From contig DASZZX010000186.1 in NCBI GenBank assembly GCA_036260415.1, positions 1 to 47,124 on the forward strand: a stretch of DNA of 47,124 bases, in the 5' to 3' direction. Numbering within the stretch: position 1 is the stretch's first letter; every line of letters starts with the position of its first letter. The notes beneath the pieces were generated by a model. The model saw only the letters and a program-made list of their open reading frames with translations. It was not told the DNA's origin and searched no databases. The DNA is from DASZZX01 sp036260415. Its GTDB lineage: Bacteria; Actinomycetota; Nitriliruptoria; Nitriliruptorales; JAHWKO01. This document shows, in pieces, positions 1-9,272 of the stretch. A program made the position numbers and the translations under genes.

Positions 1-1738
1 CACTGCTCCGGCGACGCATCCTGATCGGCGGCCGCTGTCCGGTCGAGCGCGGCCATCACGTTGTCCCACGCGTAGCGCCGGAGACGATCGCGGCGTTCGA
101 ACAGCTGGTCCTCGATGTACGGCAGCACGCTGTGCTCCCAGATGAGGCGCACGTCCTCCTCGTCCAGGCCCTTCTCCAGGAAGTGGCTCGGGCCGACCTG
201 TAGGTCGGGGCCGCCGAGGTCCTCGCGCAGCCACCCGTTGACGAGGTCGAGGAGCCGCGGCCACCGCGGGTCGGCACCGTGCCCTCCGTCCAGCGGGCGA
301 GGAGCCCGTCGATGGGCGGCGCGTCGGGGAACATGGCCACGAAGTGGAACCGGCGCCGCAACGCCGCGTCGATCAGGGCGATGGAGCGATCCGCCGTGTT
401 CATGGTCCCAACCAGCAGCAGGTTCGCCGGCAGGGAGAAAGGCTCGTCGGGGCGATAGAGAGTCGTGATCGCGCGGTCACGGTACTCAACGAGGAACAGC
501 AGCTCGCCGAGGACCCGCGGCAGGTTCGCCCGGTTGATCTCGTCGACGACGAGCACGTGGTCGTAGTCGGGGTCGCTCGCGGCGGCGACCGCGATCTTGG
601 GTAGCGGCCCCTCAACGAGCTTGTAGACCATCTCGCCGGCGTCGTCGATGCGCGGGCGGTAGCCCTCGAAGAAGTCCTCGTACGACGTCGAGGGGTGGAA
701 CTGCACGAGCACCCGCCGGGCCGGATCGGGGGCGAGCGCCTCCGCCAGCCGCTGGGCGATGTAGGTCTTGCCGGTCCCGGGCGGACCGTAGAACACAACT
801 TGGCGCTTGTCGCGTAGGAGCCGCTCCACGCGCTGCAGCCACGCCAGCGGGACGTGCAACTCGCCGGCCGCCGCCTCGAGCTGCTCCAGCGGCGTGCGCG
901 CATCCGGCGCCTCGGGCGCCGCCGAAGCGCGTTGCTCGCCTGGCGGCGTGGTGTCCCGGGGATCCCACAGCTCGTGGATCCGTGGCTCGTACCAGTGGAA
1001 CCGCTCCCCGAACTGCGGTCGCAACGCCCGCCGCACCGCGATCAGCGCCCGATCGATGTCGGTCTCGCCGCCGGCGTGCTGCTCCCACCGCCGCACGATC
1101 TTGCGCTTGTGCCACTGGTTGAACACGGGATCGAACGTGTCGGGGTGGACCAGGTGCAGCACCGCTTCGCGCTCCATCTGCGCCGAGGTCGCGTCCACGT
1201 TGGACACGCCCTCCTTGAAGCCCCACGGGTCGCTGAGGACGCGCTCGCGCTCGCCAGCGTCCAGCCCGGAGATCCAGTGCGCGAACCGGATGAGGAACAG
1301 GTACTGCGGCAAGGCCTGCGCGTGCCCCGACCCCCATCCGACGATGCCCGGAGCGAGCGTGGCCGCGAGGTCGTCGGGAACCTGCTCGCCGACGAGCTCG
1401 AGGATGGCGTCGAGGCGGGTCCGCTTGAGGACGGGGTTCATGTCGATGATCGGCAGGACGTGGAGGAAGCGGAGATCGGCGGCCAGCAGGACGACCGGCC
1501 GCTCGGCGCCGGCGAGCCGGAGCAGGAGCTTGTCGTCGAAGCTCCTGCCCTGCGAGCCCTCCGGCTCGTCGGCGACGCGGCGCTCGAGCTCGGCCCCGGT
1601 CGCCGGGGTCCACACGTCGTCGTCGCCGACCAGCGTCGACCGACGGTGCCGCAGCGACGCTTCCACGACGTGGCCGAGGCCCTCGTAGGTCGCGGGTTGG
1701 ACGTCGGGCTCGCCCGACCGCTTCGTGTACGCCTTCAC
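1..1738 (-). CDS. McrB-like AAA+ ATPase, 3' end beyond window, frameshifted
   Basis: Nucleotide-driven motor subunit of an McrBC-like (type IV restriction) system. Walker A FYGPPGTGKTY lies near residues 316-326, followed by FHPSTSYEDFFEGYRP, Walker B VLVVDEINRAN and the McrB hallmark GTMNTADRS, then the sensor region ALRRRFHF. The first 310 residues are an all-helical-looking N-terminal domain with no recognisable methyl-DNA-reading fold. The GTG at 1738 was chosen because GAGGGC lies just upstream and the preceding gene stops 10 nt away. Near position 270 the frame shifts: the 3' continuation (LLDLVNGWLREDLGG, then QVGPSHFLEKGLDEEDVRL), typical of McrB C-termini, is in the -1 frame, so one base seems missing. 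The gene runs off the left edge; an McrC nuclease may follow there. The family is certain; the modified-DNA target is inference. Confidence 0.85.
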
Positions 1739-1748
1739 CGTGCCCTCG

Positions 1749-2564
1749 TCACCACGGATACTGGACCTGCCCCGGGTCGGTGACCCAGCAGTTGGAGGTG
1801 CGCTGCGCCTCACCTCCGCCGATCTGCTCGATCGCGCCGATCGCCTCCAGCCGGCGGAACGCATCCCGCCGCGCCTTTCCATGCGGACCGCCTCGGTCGG
1901 TGGTGTTGATGCCGAAGTACTCCTCGAGCATCCACTTGACGCCGGTGGTGAACCGCCGCCGCTCGTCGCCGGCGACCTCGTCGGCCGCGTCCCACATCAG
2001 CTGGTGGAGCAGCTCCAGCTCGTGCGGTGCGAGCGGTGACGTGCGGCCGGCGGGCTCGGTGGGGAAGCCGTGCACGGCCGCCCGCTCACCCGCCCGGGTC
2101 AGCACGGCAGACCCGTCGTCCTCCTTGACGTAGCCACGTCGGACGAGGTCTTCCAGCTGCCACTCGACGTCCGCCTCACCAGCCAGGTCCCCGAGCGGCA
2201 GCGGCGACCGCCCGCCTCGTTCCTCGATCGCGCCGATGATCCATCGCTGCAGGTCGGTGTCGCAACGTGCAGCGCGCTCGCTCCGGCGGCCCGTCCGTGC
2301 GCTGGCCGTGACGGGCGCAGCACCGGCGGTCGCGGCGAGGCGGTACCGGCGCTGACCGACGCGCTCCAGGTCGGCGTAGCGCACCGCGTGGTGCTCGGGC
2401 GCGTTGACGCACATCACCGACGCGATGTGGGTCCTGAGCGTCGACTCGGGGTACGTCGAGCCACGCCGGCGGAGCTCAGCGGCCAAGTCCGCTGGCGAGA
2501 ACGGCTCGCGGCCCACCGCCCGGAGCGCTCGAGCCGCGTCGAGGATGTCCTGTCTCGCGGTCAT
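1749..2564 (-). CDS. winged-helix-like protein upstream of McrB-like ATPase
   Basis: A 271-residue cytosolic protein. Residues 1-75 (starting MTARQDILDAARAL, ending ERVGQRRYRL) look like a small winged-helix domain of the kind found beside restriction or defence genes, including STLRTHIASVMCVNAPEHHA. A second helix-turn-helix-like stretch (DVEWQLEDLVRRGYVKEDD) sits near residue 145. The C-terminal third (WMLEEYFGINTTDRGG onward) is unrecognised. The ATG at 2564 follows GGGGGAC. The stop is 10 nt before the GTG of the McrB-like gene, so the two are almost certainly one operon. It could be a DNA-recognition subunit or a regulator of the restriction module. The exact family name is not certain. 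Confidence 0.75.
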   Translation of the reverse strand: MTARQDILDAARALRAVGREPFSPADLAAELRRRGSTYPESTLRTHIASVMCVNAPEHHAVRYADLERVGQRRYRLAATAGAAPVTASARTGRRSERAARCDTDLQRWIIGAIEERGGRSPLPLGDLAGEADVEWQLEDLVRRGYVKEDDGSAVLTRAGERAAVHGFPTEPAGRTSPLAPHELELLHQLMWDAADEVAGDERRRFTTGVKWMLEEYFGINTTDRGGPHGKARRDAFRRLEAIGAIEQIGGGEAQRTSNCWVTDPGQVQYPW

Positions 2565-2673
2565 CACGTCCCCCACACGCCTTCGAGCGTAGGTGTAGCA
2601 ACGGCCGGTAGTTCGGACGGAAACCGCCGGCCGGTACGGGATCGGCAACAGACCACGGCTCGCAGCGTCTAAT

Positions 2674-3237
2674 CTAAGTGCCGGCTGTTGCCGTGCCAAC
2701 GAGTCTGAGGTTCGTGACCAGTCTGTCCGGCTGCTGGGAACATCCGCTGGACGTTCTCTGAAAGAAGACAATGTTGTGTCCCTCAAACGACCCTTTGCCG
2801 GTCGCGTCCTGGTAGACGGCGGTGCCATCGCGGATGATCCATTCGCCGGTGACTCTGATGTAGGCTGTGCACGAGTGCGGGTTGAACCTGCTCTCCGACG
2901 TTCCAGACGCGGCGAGGAACACGCGTCCATCGGGCAACACGAACTCCGTCGTTGCCTGGAATGTGTTGGGTTCAGGCCCTGGCCCCTCACTGATGAGGGA
3001 CTCATACCCCTGACCCCGGATGGGGCCAGCCGCGGTCACCCTCCGCTCGGGCGGGTCAGAGGGGTCGAATGGACCCGAGTAGGTGACGTGGAACCGTTGT
3101 GCGCCGGTCTCGGCCGAAGCGGTCTGCGGAAGCCCGAGCATCAGTAGACCTGTCAGGACCGCCGCCGCCACCCTCACCTTCTTCCCCTTTCCGCGACCAC
3201 GTGACTGCGTTGCCAGTGAGCCAAGAATCGGTTTCAT
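2674..3237 (-). CDS. small secreted protein, unknown function
   Basis: A 187-residue protein. The N-terminus is lysine/arginine-rich, followed by a hydrophobic stretch (VAAAVLTGLLMLGLPQTASA) ending in an AXA signal-peptidase site near residue 42, so it is probably exported. The mature part is predicted beta-rich, with two cysteines (SCTAYIR and SSGCSQQ) that could form a disulfide. The start ATG at 3237 is preceded by GAGGGCAC. It resembles small allene-oxide-cyclase-barrel or lipocalin-like secreted proteins in pattern (EWIIRDGTAVYQDATGKGSF), but this is only an impression. It stands alone, with 109 nt to the next gene upstream of the defence module. Confidence 0.7.
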   Translation of the reverse strand: MKPILGSLATQSRGRGKGKKVRVAAAVLTGLLMLGLPQTASAETGAQRFHVTYSGPFDPSDPPERRVTAAGPIRGQGYESLISEGPGPEPNTFQATTEFVLPDGRVFLAASGTSESRFNPHSCTAYIRVTGEWIIRDGTAVYQDATGKGSFEGHNIVFFQRTSSGCSQQPDRLVTNLRLVGTATAGT

Positions 3238-3339
3238 GATGTGCCCTCTCGTGAAGCAGCCCCGTCAAGAGCCGCCTCACGATGCTTGAGGGAACAGCGG
3301 TGCTTGGCATCGGGGAGCACCCTGAGATGCCTCGCGCGA

Positions 3340-4376
3340 GGTCGCCTCGGGCGCGACGGTGTGGCGGGTGTTCGACGCCATCGACGACGCGGTCCTCGAC
3401 GAGCTGCGTTCGGCACGGGCGCAGGTGACCGCGTCGCTGCTGGACCGCCTCGACCCGGACGGGCTGGTGCTGGATGTGGACGCGTCGCTGTTCGAGTTCT
3501 ACTCGGAGAACAAGCAGGGTGCCGCGGCGCACTTCATGGGTGGGTTCGGGTTCCTGCCGTGTTCGTGTTCGCCGAACCGGTCGGGGTGCCGCTGGCGGCG
3601 AAGGTTGCGCATGGCAGGGCCACCGCCAACGACGCCGCCAGCTGCGGGCAATCGACGACGCGATCGCCGCCCTTCCCGGCGAGTGGCGGGCGGGCCATCA
3701 CGACGGCGACGACTGCGATGTCGTTGCGAGGTTCTGGTGCGCACCGACATCGCCGGCTACTCGCATGAGGTGATCGGCGGGCTGGACGACCGCAACCTGC
3801 ACTTCTCGATCGGGATGCCCGCCAACGAGCGCTTCGACGCGAGATCCACCGTTTGCGGCACGACGACTGGCAGACCGCGATCGACGGGGACGGCCGTGCC
3901 CGCACCGTGCGCAGGTCGCCGAGCACGAGGCCGGGCCTTCGAGGATGCCGCACGGCACCCCGGTGATCGTGCGTCGGGAACGGCCCACCCGGGCGCGCAG
4001 CTGAAACTGTGGGACCACAACGGCTGGCGCCACCAGGTCGTCGTCTCCAACCAGACCGGCCACCCGGATCTGCTCGAGCCCGCCACCGCGCCCACGCCCG
4101 ATGGAGAACCGCATCAAGCGGCTCAGGACATCGGCGAGGCCCGCTTCCCGTTCACCGGTTTGTGTCGAACGCGGCCTGGCTGCAGATCATGCTCGTCGCT
4201 GCGCTGCTCGACCACACCGCCCCCGCGACCCACGGCGTGCGCGCCACGAAGGTCCCGCAGCCGGCGACGCCTGTCGGCAGCCGCTTGTGTCACACCAGCC
4301 GCGTGGCCCGTCCCGCAACCGGCAGGTGACGGACCCAGTGCCGACGACCGTCATGGACCCGATGCAGCTCGATTAG
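3340..4376 (+). pseudogene. IS1380-family transposase remnant
   Basis: Stretches of an IS1380-type transposase are spread over all three plus frames. These are VWRVFDAIDDAVLDELRSAR with VLDVDASLFEFYSENKQGAA (catalytic-domain start) around 3360-3540, VLVRTDIAGYSHEV near 3730 (second catalytic Asp region), VIVRRERP near 3965, LKLWDHNGWRHQVVVSNQTG near 4005, and MENRIKRL followed by FTGFVSNAAWLQIML near 4100-4190. At least five frame changes are needed to join them, and the first roughly 110 residues of the family are missing. It is therefore old and inactive. No clear terminal inverted repeats were found. Confidence 0.8.
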
Positions 4377-4578
4377 CCACACCCGGGACACGCTTGGACG
4401 TCACGGGGCAGCTCGACCTCGCCACGACCAGCAGCTGCGGCTTAGCCTGGTCCGCCCGTTGTGGCTCGGCGCTCTGAGGTTCGAATGGACGCGGGCTTCG
4501 GCGAGAGGGTCGCGAAGCGAGCGGCTCGGAGCGGGGCACGGGAGGGGCGGGCACGGGGAACGATCGAGAGGAACCGAG

Positions 4579-5061
4579 ATGGCTGACGATGTCCAGGTCG
4601 TGAACCGCCGGCTCGACGCGAGCCGGAACAAGGCGCTGATCGGCTTGGCCCGGTTGGGCGCGGATGCGTTCGGGTACAAGGCCGACCTGCGGATCGACCG
4701 CGGCCTCGCCCAGCTCTTGCGCCTGCGGGTCTCGCAGCTCAACAACTGCACCTACTGCCTCAACCTGCACTACGAGGCGGCGCGCGATGCGGGCATCCCC
4801 CGGGCCAAGATCGACACCCTGACCGCGTGGTGGGAGACCGAGCTGCACTCCGAGGCCGAGCAGGCGGCGCTCCGTTACACCGAGGCGCTCACCCGCGCCG
4901 CCGACACCGACCGGGACGCGGCGTTCCAGCGCTTCCACGACGCGCTCGCCGAACACTTCAGCCCAGAGGAGATGCTGGAGATTGTCGCCGTCGTCGTCAA
5001 CATGAATGTCTGGACGCGGATCAAGCTTGCCGAGGGCGCGATGCCGGGCCCCGCGGACTGA
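4579..5061 (+). CDS. AhpD-like carboxymuconolactone decarboxylase family protein
   Basis: A 160-residue all-helical protein. The redox motif NNCTYCLNLHYEAAR near residues 55-69 has the CXXC pair and downstream His typical of AhpD-like peroxidase/disulfide reductases rather than of true 4-carboxymuconolactone decarboxylases. The second half (ALRYTEALTRAAD, then EHFSPEEMLEIVAVVVNMNVWTR split over the C-terminus) is the usual family helix pair. The start ATG at 4579 follows GAGAGGAACC. It is probably a cytosolic antioxidant protein. It sits between two decayed transposases, so it may have arrived with mobile DNA or simply been flanked later. Family assignment is firm; the substrate is unknown. 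Confidence 0.88.
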   Translation: MADDVQVVNRRLDASRNKALIGLARLGADAFGYKADLRIDRGLAQLLRLRVSQLNNCTYCLNLHYEAARDAGIPRAKIDTLTAWWETELHSEAEQAALRYTEALTRAADTDRDAAFQRFHDALAEHFSPEEMLEIVAVVVNMNVWTRIKLAEGAMPGPAD

Positions 5062-5283
5062 AGAGCTTCCGCAGCTCCCTTCACCGGGAGCGATGGCCTG
5101 CACGCCGTCACGGCCGGCGATCTGGTGGATCTCGGTCGCCCAGATGCGCGAAGTCAACCGCTGGCGATGCTGGCGCCCTCGCGATCGGTGTGGAGGAGAA
5201 GCGGCTTTGCGGGGAGTGGCGCGGGCTTCAGGAGATTGCGCGGTAACCAGCGCCCTCGGATTCAGTTCCGTATGTCGGCGGCG

Positions 5284-5330
5284 GCTGAATTCTGACCCCC
5301 TTTCGTCGGTTGAAGGTTGACCCCTGTGGT
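5284..5330 (+). repeat. probable left terminus of an IS21-like element
   Basis: Two spaced TGACCCC motifs (5295 and 5318 areas) within TGAATTCTGACCCCCTTTCG and GGTTGAAGGTTGACCCC resemble the multiple short terminal repeats of IS21-family ends. They lie about 70 nt before the istA-like remnant. No matching right end was identified. Confidence 0.4.
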
Positions 5331-5395
5331 CGTGGTTGCGTCACGGAAGGTGATGTGACCGCGAGCCTGGCGGCTTCGGCGGCCAGGAGGAGGAG

Positions 5396-6110
5396 TTGCT
5401 CGAGGTGGAGGAGTGGGCGGAGATCGGTCGGCTGCACTTCAGCGAGGGGATGGGCATCAAGGCATCGCTCGGCAGCTGGGGGTGGCGCGCAACACGGTGC
5501 GGGGGGCGGTGCGGTCGCAGGGCCCGCCGCGGTACGAGCGGGCGCCGCGGGGGTCGGCGGTGGATGCGTTCGAGACGACATCCGGCGGCTGTTGCTGCAG
5601 ACCCGCGCATGCCGGCGTCGGTGCTGGCTGAGCGAGTGGGCTGAAGGCGGGGGATGACGGTGTTCACCGCCCGGGTGCGGGAGCTGCGTCCGGTGTTCCT
5701 GCCCCCGGATCCGGCGGGGCGCACCAGCTACGGGCCGGGCGAGATCGTGCAGTTCGACCTGTGGCAGCCGGCCGTCGCCATCCCGCTGGGGTATGGGCAG
5801 GCCGCGAGGTTGTGGGTGGTGGTGGCGGTGTGCGGGTTCTCGCGGTTCATGGCCGCGACGATGATCGCGTCACGGCAGACCCACGACGTGCTCGCCGGGC
5901 ATCTGCAGTGTCGGGAGGCGATCGGTGGGGTGCCGCGCACGGCGGTGTGGGACGGCGAGGCGCGATCGGTCGTCGCCGCGGCAAGACGATCGAGCTCACC
6001 GAGGCGTTCCAGGCGTTTTGTGGGGTGCTGGGGGATGGGCGCCTATGCCTTTCCGGGATGTGCAGCACCGTGCACAGCGAGTGGGATCAGCACGAGTGGA
6101 ACCGTGAGGA
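5396..6110 (+). pseudogene. istA: IS21-family IstA transposase remnant
   Basis: IstA-like segments lie in different plus frames. VEEWAEIGRLHFSEGMGIK is the N-terminal helix-turn-helix start, then LGVARNTVRGAVRSQGPPRY and ERAPRGSAVDAF in another frame, then FTARVRELRPVFLPPDPAGR, IVQFDLWQPAVAIPLGYGQ (first catalytic Asp) and VPRTAVWDGEA (second Asp). After a further shift come IELTEAFQAFCGVLGDG fragments. The third catalytic Glu and the C-terminal half are absent, and no istB helper follows. It is inactive, broken by at least three frameshifts and a 3' truncation. Confidence 0.8.
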
Positions 6111-6114
6111 GCCG

Positions 6115-6150
6115 GACGTGGAGCCCGACGTGGAGCCCGACGTGGAGCAT
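6115..6150 (+). repeat. 12-bp tandem repeat, three copies
   Basis: GACGTGGAGCCC is repeated twice exactly and a third time ending CAT. It lies at the decayed end of the IstA remnant and would encode Asp-Val-Glu-Pro repeats. It is probably replication slippage in non-selected DNA. Confidence 0.7.
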
Positions 6151-6654
6151 CTGGAGCGACGGCACTCCGGAGCATGGGCGTCGGGTGGAGCCTGGCGCGT
6201 ACGCTTCGAGGTCCGATGGCACAGCGCACGCTGGGACGACGCCTCGCCCCAGAGGCCCGTGAGGAGCCCGCAGTTCGCGGTCAAACCGTGACCCGTCTGC
6301 ACGCTGGGCTCGAGACGGGCCCAACCTCCGATCGATCAGCATGGGCCTGAAGGGGACCCGCGCCTACGTCGGGTGAGAAAGGCTGGCACGCGAGCCAGCG
6401 ATGCCGCCCCTTGAAGAGTCTCGGCTGCTCACGTGCTGTCCGTGCCCGGCTCGTGGCGGAACAGGTAGCGCCGCACCCGACAAGCGTGCGGCTCGCGAGG
6501 TATTCGCAGCACTCGGTCCAGGCGCCCTGGGATCCGCCGTGGCGATCCGCGCCGCCAGCGCACGGCCGGCGACGAGATGCCCCAGCATCGCGATCGAGGA
6601 CACGCAGGTGGGCGACGAACGCCCGCGCGAGCGTCCGCCCCGCCCAGTCCGTTG
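6151..6654. other. no recognisable gene
   Basis: About 500 nt between the IS21 remnant and the membrane-protein gene. Reading frames on both strands lack start signals or family motifs. A minus-strand stretch around 6430-6560 containing RVRRYLFRHEPGT looks faintly like the end of a decayed protein but could not be identified. Confidence 0.5.
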
Positions 6655-8517
6655 CTATCCCAACGTGATCGTCGGCCGATCGGTGTCGGTCGCTGACGTG
6701 GAGAGGTCGCCGCTGCGGATGGCGGGTTCTCCGTCGTCGAGCGCCGGCGGGTGCGAGGTCGCTCGCTGATGGAACTCGCGCCAGTCGCGGGCGTGTCGCA
6801 GGTTGGCCTCACCGGCCAGGCTGGCCAGGAGGATGTCCACGGCGTGGACGGCGTCGGTGGCGTCCTCGTACACCACACGCCGGACCTGCTCGGCCCGGGC
6901 AGGCCAGGCGGCAGCGGTCGGGGTCGCGGTGGCGGGGTCCGCGAACGCATCCTGGAGATCGGTGGCGGTGCGAATGCCGAGGCGGCGCAGCGCCTCGCGC
7001 TGGTCGCGGTCGGTCACCCGCAGGTACAGGTGGGCCTGATCGATCCAGTCGACCACCCGCCCGACCGGCACCCTGGTGGACAACAGCACGTCGACCAGTT
7101 CGGCCGTCGCGAGGTTCTGCAGGTCCTCGATGCCCTCCTCGACCAGCCGCGACTCGTACCACATGTTCAGCCCGTCCAGGTGCGTGAGCGGGAACTGGTT
7201 GCGCAAGTCGGTCATGGGGCCGACCACCTTGGTCAGGGTCTTCTGCAGGATCTGCAGACCGAGGCTGGGGAAGACGCCGATGCCGAAGGCGACCCCGTTC
7301 AGCCAGCCCCGCTCGGACAGGGCGCCGGCCCCGTCGATCAGGCCCCACACCTGGTACACGACCGCGACCAGCAGCGCGACGATGATGATGCGGACGACCG
7401 CGCTGATGTAGGCGTTGGTGCGCAGGTCGTCCTGGAAGTAGCGGCGGGCGACCGACTGCAGGATGAACCAGTACGCCCCGACGAACCCGAACGACAGCGC
7501 CTCCCACAGGGGAGCGTCGTAGCCCTGCACGCCGGACCCGAACACCCAGGCGCCCTCGTAGGCGGGTGCCAACACCGCGGTCCACCCGAACGCGGTCAGC
7601 AGGGTCGTGAAGACCACCGGGGCGAAACCCTCGCCGCGGAAGCGGGCCGCGCCCTCCCCGCTGTAAGCGCCCGCCACCACCTTGCCGTAGGCGGCCTCGA
7701 ACTTGCGCCGGTACAGCGCTCCCGGATCGACCATCCGCGCCCCGCCGGCCTCGCGCCACAGCCGGTGCTCGACCGTGCCACGCGGTGGCTCGGGGAGGTT
7801 GCGGTGATCGTCCACGTGCAGCCGGAACAGGTTGGTGACGTAGTCTTCCCAGAGGCTGCGTCCGCGGACGGCGATGAACTGCAGGTACAGCCAGCCGGGC
7901 AGCAGTGACAGCACGATGATCGCGAAGACCTTGGCGTTCTCGGCGTCCTGCCACTCGTCGGTGGTCTGGGTGACCACCGCTGCCGCGCCGATCACCAGGA
8001 ACAGCAGCACCCAGTTGACCAGCCAAGCGAAGGCTCGCAGCCGGCGGTACAGGACCAGACCGGTCACCGTGAGCGCGAGTCCGGCCACCACGATCAGCCC
8101 GAGCTCACGGTCGTAGGCCAGCGCTGGGGCGACGAGCGCGGCGATGCCGAGCACCGCCAGCGCCCACATAGCCCCCAGCTGGTCACGCGTCGTCTGCCAC
8201 CGGACAACACGTTCCAGACGCTGCTCGATCCGGGACGACAGGAGCGGGTCGTCCTCGAGCACGGCGTCGAGTTCCTGGATCAGCCCCTTGCGGGTGGCGG
8301 CCCCCGGGGCGTGCACGGCCTCGTCGATGGCGGCGGCCAGGTCGGGACGCGCGGCCACGTCCGGCTCCAGCTGCTGCCACATCTGGCGGGCACGGCGGCG
8401 TTGGACACCCCCGCGCCAACCGCCCGACCGCAGGCCGTGCCCGGTGCCGCCCCGCAGCTCGGACAGGAACGGCAGCAGCACGGCGGTCACCTGGCGACCG
8501 ACGCTCGGGCGGTTCAT
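6655..8517 (-). CDS. polytopic membrane protein with helical C-terminal domain, unknown function
   Basis: A 620-residue protein. Residues 1-105 are charged and cytosolic. About eight membrane segments follow, including WALAVLGIAALVAPALAY, GLIVVAGLALTVTGLVLY, VNWVLLFLVIGAAAVV, VFAIIVLSLLPGWLYLQF and VVRIIIVALLVAVVYQVW. The last 170 residues are soluble and contain two repeated helical motifs of helix-hairpin-helix flavour (VEEGIEDLQNLATAELVDVL and LRRLGIRTATDLQDAF), which suggests a protein-contact or nucleic-acid-like docking module. The start ATG at 8517 agrees with the change from random to clear coding character. The gene is single; the next upstream gene is the GMC/DUF1080 remnant. No enzymatic motif was seen. 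Function is unknown. Confidence 0.85.
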   Translation of the reverse strand: MNRPSVGRQVTAVLLPFLSELRGGTGHGLRSGGWRGGVQRRRARQMWQQLEPDVAARPDLAAAIDEAVHAPGAATRKGLIQELDAVLEDDPLLSSRIEQRLERVVRWQTTRDQLGAMWALAVLGIAALVAPALAYDRELGLIVVAGLALTVTGLVLYRRLRAFAWLVNWVLLFLVIGAAAVVTQTTDEWQDAENAKVFAIIVLSLLPGWLYLQFIAVRGRSLWEDYVTNLFRLHVDDHRNLPEPPRGTVEHRLWREAGGARMVDPGALYRRKFEAAYGKVVAGAYSGEGAARFRGEGFAPVVFTTLLTAFGWTAVLAPAYEGAWVFGSGVQGYDAPLWEALSFGFVGAYWFILQSVARRYFQDDLRTNAYISAVVRIIIVALLVAVVYQVWGLIDGAGALSERGWLNGVAFGIGVFPSLGLQILQKTLTKVVGPMTDLRNQFPLTHLDGLNMWYESRLVEEGIEDLQNLATAELVDVLLSTRVPVGRVVDWIDQAHLYLRVTDRDQREALRRLGIRTATDLQDAFADPATATPTAAAWPARAEQVRRVVYEDATDAVHAVDILLASLAGEANLRHARDWREFHQRATSHPPALDDGEPAIRSGDLSTSATDTDRPTITLG

Positions 8518-8627
8518 GGCAGGGTCCTTCCCGTCCCCGGCGGCGGCCTCGGCACGTGACACCGCCCGATCCGTTCCCGGTGACGGCGGCGGCTCGCGGC
8601 TGACGCACACATACGCGGTGCGGCCGA

Positions 8628-9050
8628 TCAGCCCAGCGGCTTGATGCGGATGTGGCGGGATGCGACAGCACCCGGACGGGGGTAGGGCTGCGGGCCGATG
8701 AACCCCGACCGGGGGTCGTCGGACAATCCCCGCCCGCGCGTGGGGGTGTCGTTGGTGAAGGTCGTCGTGGTGCTGCCGTTGAGCTGGATCGCGTACTCGT
8801 CCCCCGACACACGGATCTCGCAGGTGTTCCAGGTCAACGGCGGTGCCAATGGCTGGCGGGTGCGGTCGCGCGAGAACAGAGGCGCGGCCAGAGCGCACCC
8901 GAAGGTCCCGCCTCCGATGATGATCAGGTCGAAGGGGCGGGCGTGCGGGTCGCGGGCGGTGTCGGCGCCGTCCACCACCTCCTGCGAGGTGGCGGTGTAG
9001 CGTCCGAGGATGTCCAGGCTGAACGAGGTCCGTTCCGTCGCGAGGGGCAT
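8628..9050 (-). pseudogene. chimeric remnant: GMC oxidoreductase start joined to DUF1080 end
   Basis: A 140-residue open frame. Residues 1-65 match the start of a GMC-type flavin oxidoreductase, including the FAD-binding FDLIIIGGGTFGCALAAPLF. At about residue 66 (near 8855) the sequence switches without a stop to QPLAPPLTWNTCEIRVSGDE and QLNGSTTTTFTN, ending SRHIRIKPLG, which is the C-terminal half of a DUF1080 (3-keto-disaccharide hydrolase/laminin-G-like) domain. The oxidoreductase body and the front of DUF1080 are missing. The simplest reading is a large in-frame internal deletion of a longer gene. The start at 9050 has GGAG 7 nt upstream, so the remnant may still be translated, but it cannot be an active oxidoreductase. 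Confidence 0.75.
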
Positions 9051-9073
9051 GACGACTCCGTTCTGGCCGCCCG

Positions 9074-9091
9074 GCCGACCGCCCGGTCGGC
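9074..9091. repeat. 7-bp inverted repeat upstream of the chimeric remnant
   Basis: GCCGACC-GCCC-GGTCGGC is perfect, 24 nt upstream of the start at 9050. It could be an operator for the former sugar-oxidation gene or a leader hairpin. Confidence 0.35.
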
Positions 9092-9272
9092 GACACCAAG
9101 TGGACAAACCGACGGATTGGACCACGTCGCCGGCTCCGCGTCCAGACCCGTCATTTTCGACGAGCTTTCGGGCGTGCCGGCCTGGCCCGACGTATGCCGC
9201 CTTCTCCGCCCGGGTCGGATCGAGCGGTCCCGAGCATCCGTTGGTGCCCCCGTCGGTCACGGAGGCGGCGCC

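Noticed and set aside
6401..6769. Plus-strand small Cys-containing protein (TCCPCPARGG)
   Set aside because: No start signal, weak third-position bias, and it runs antisense into the membrane-protein gene.
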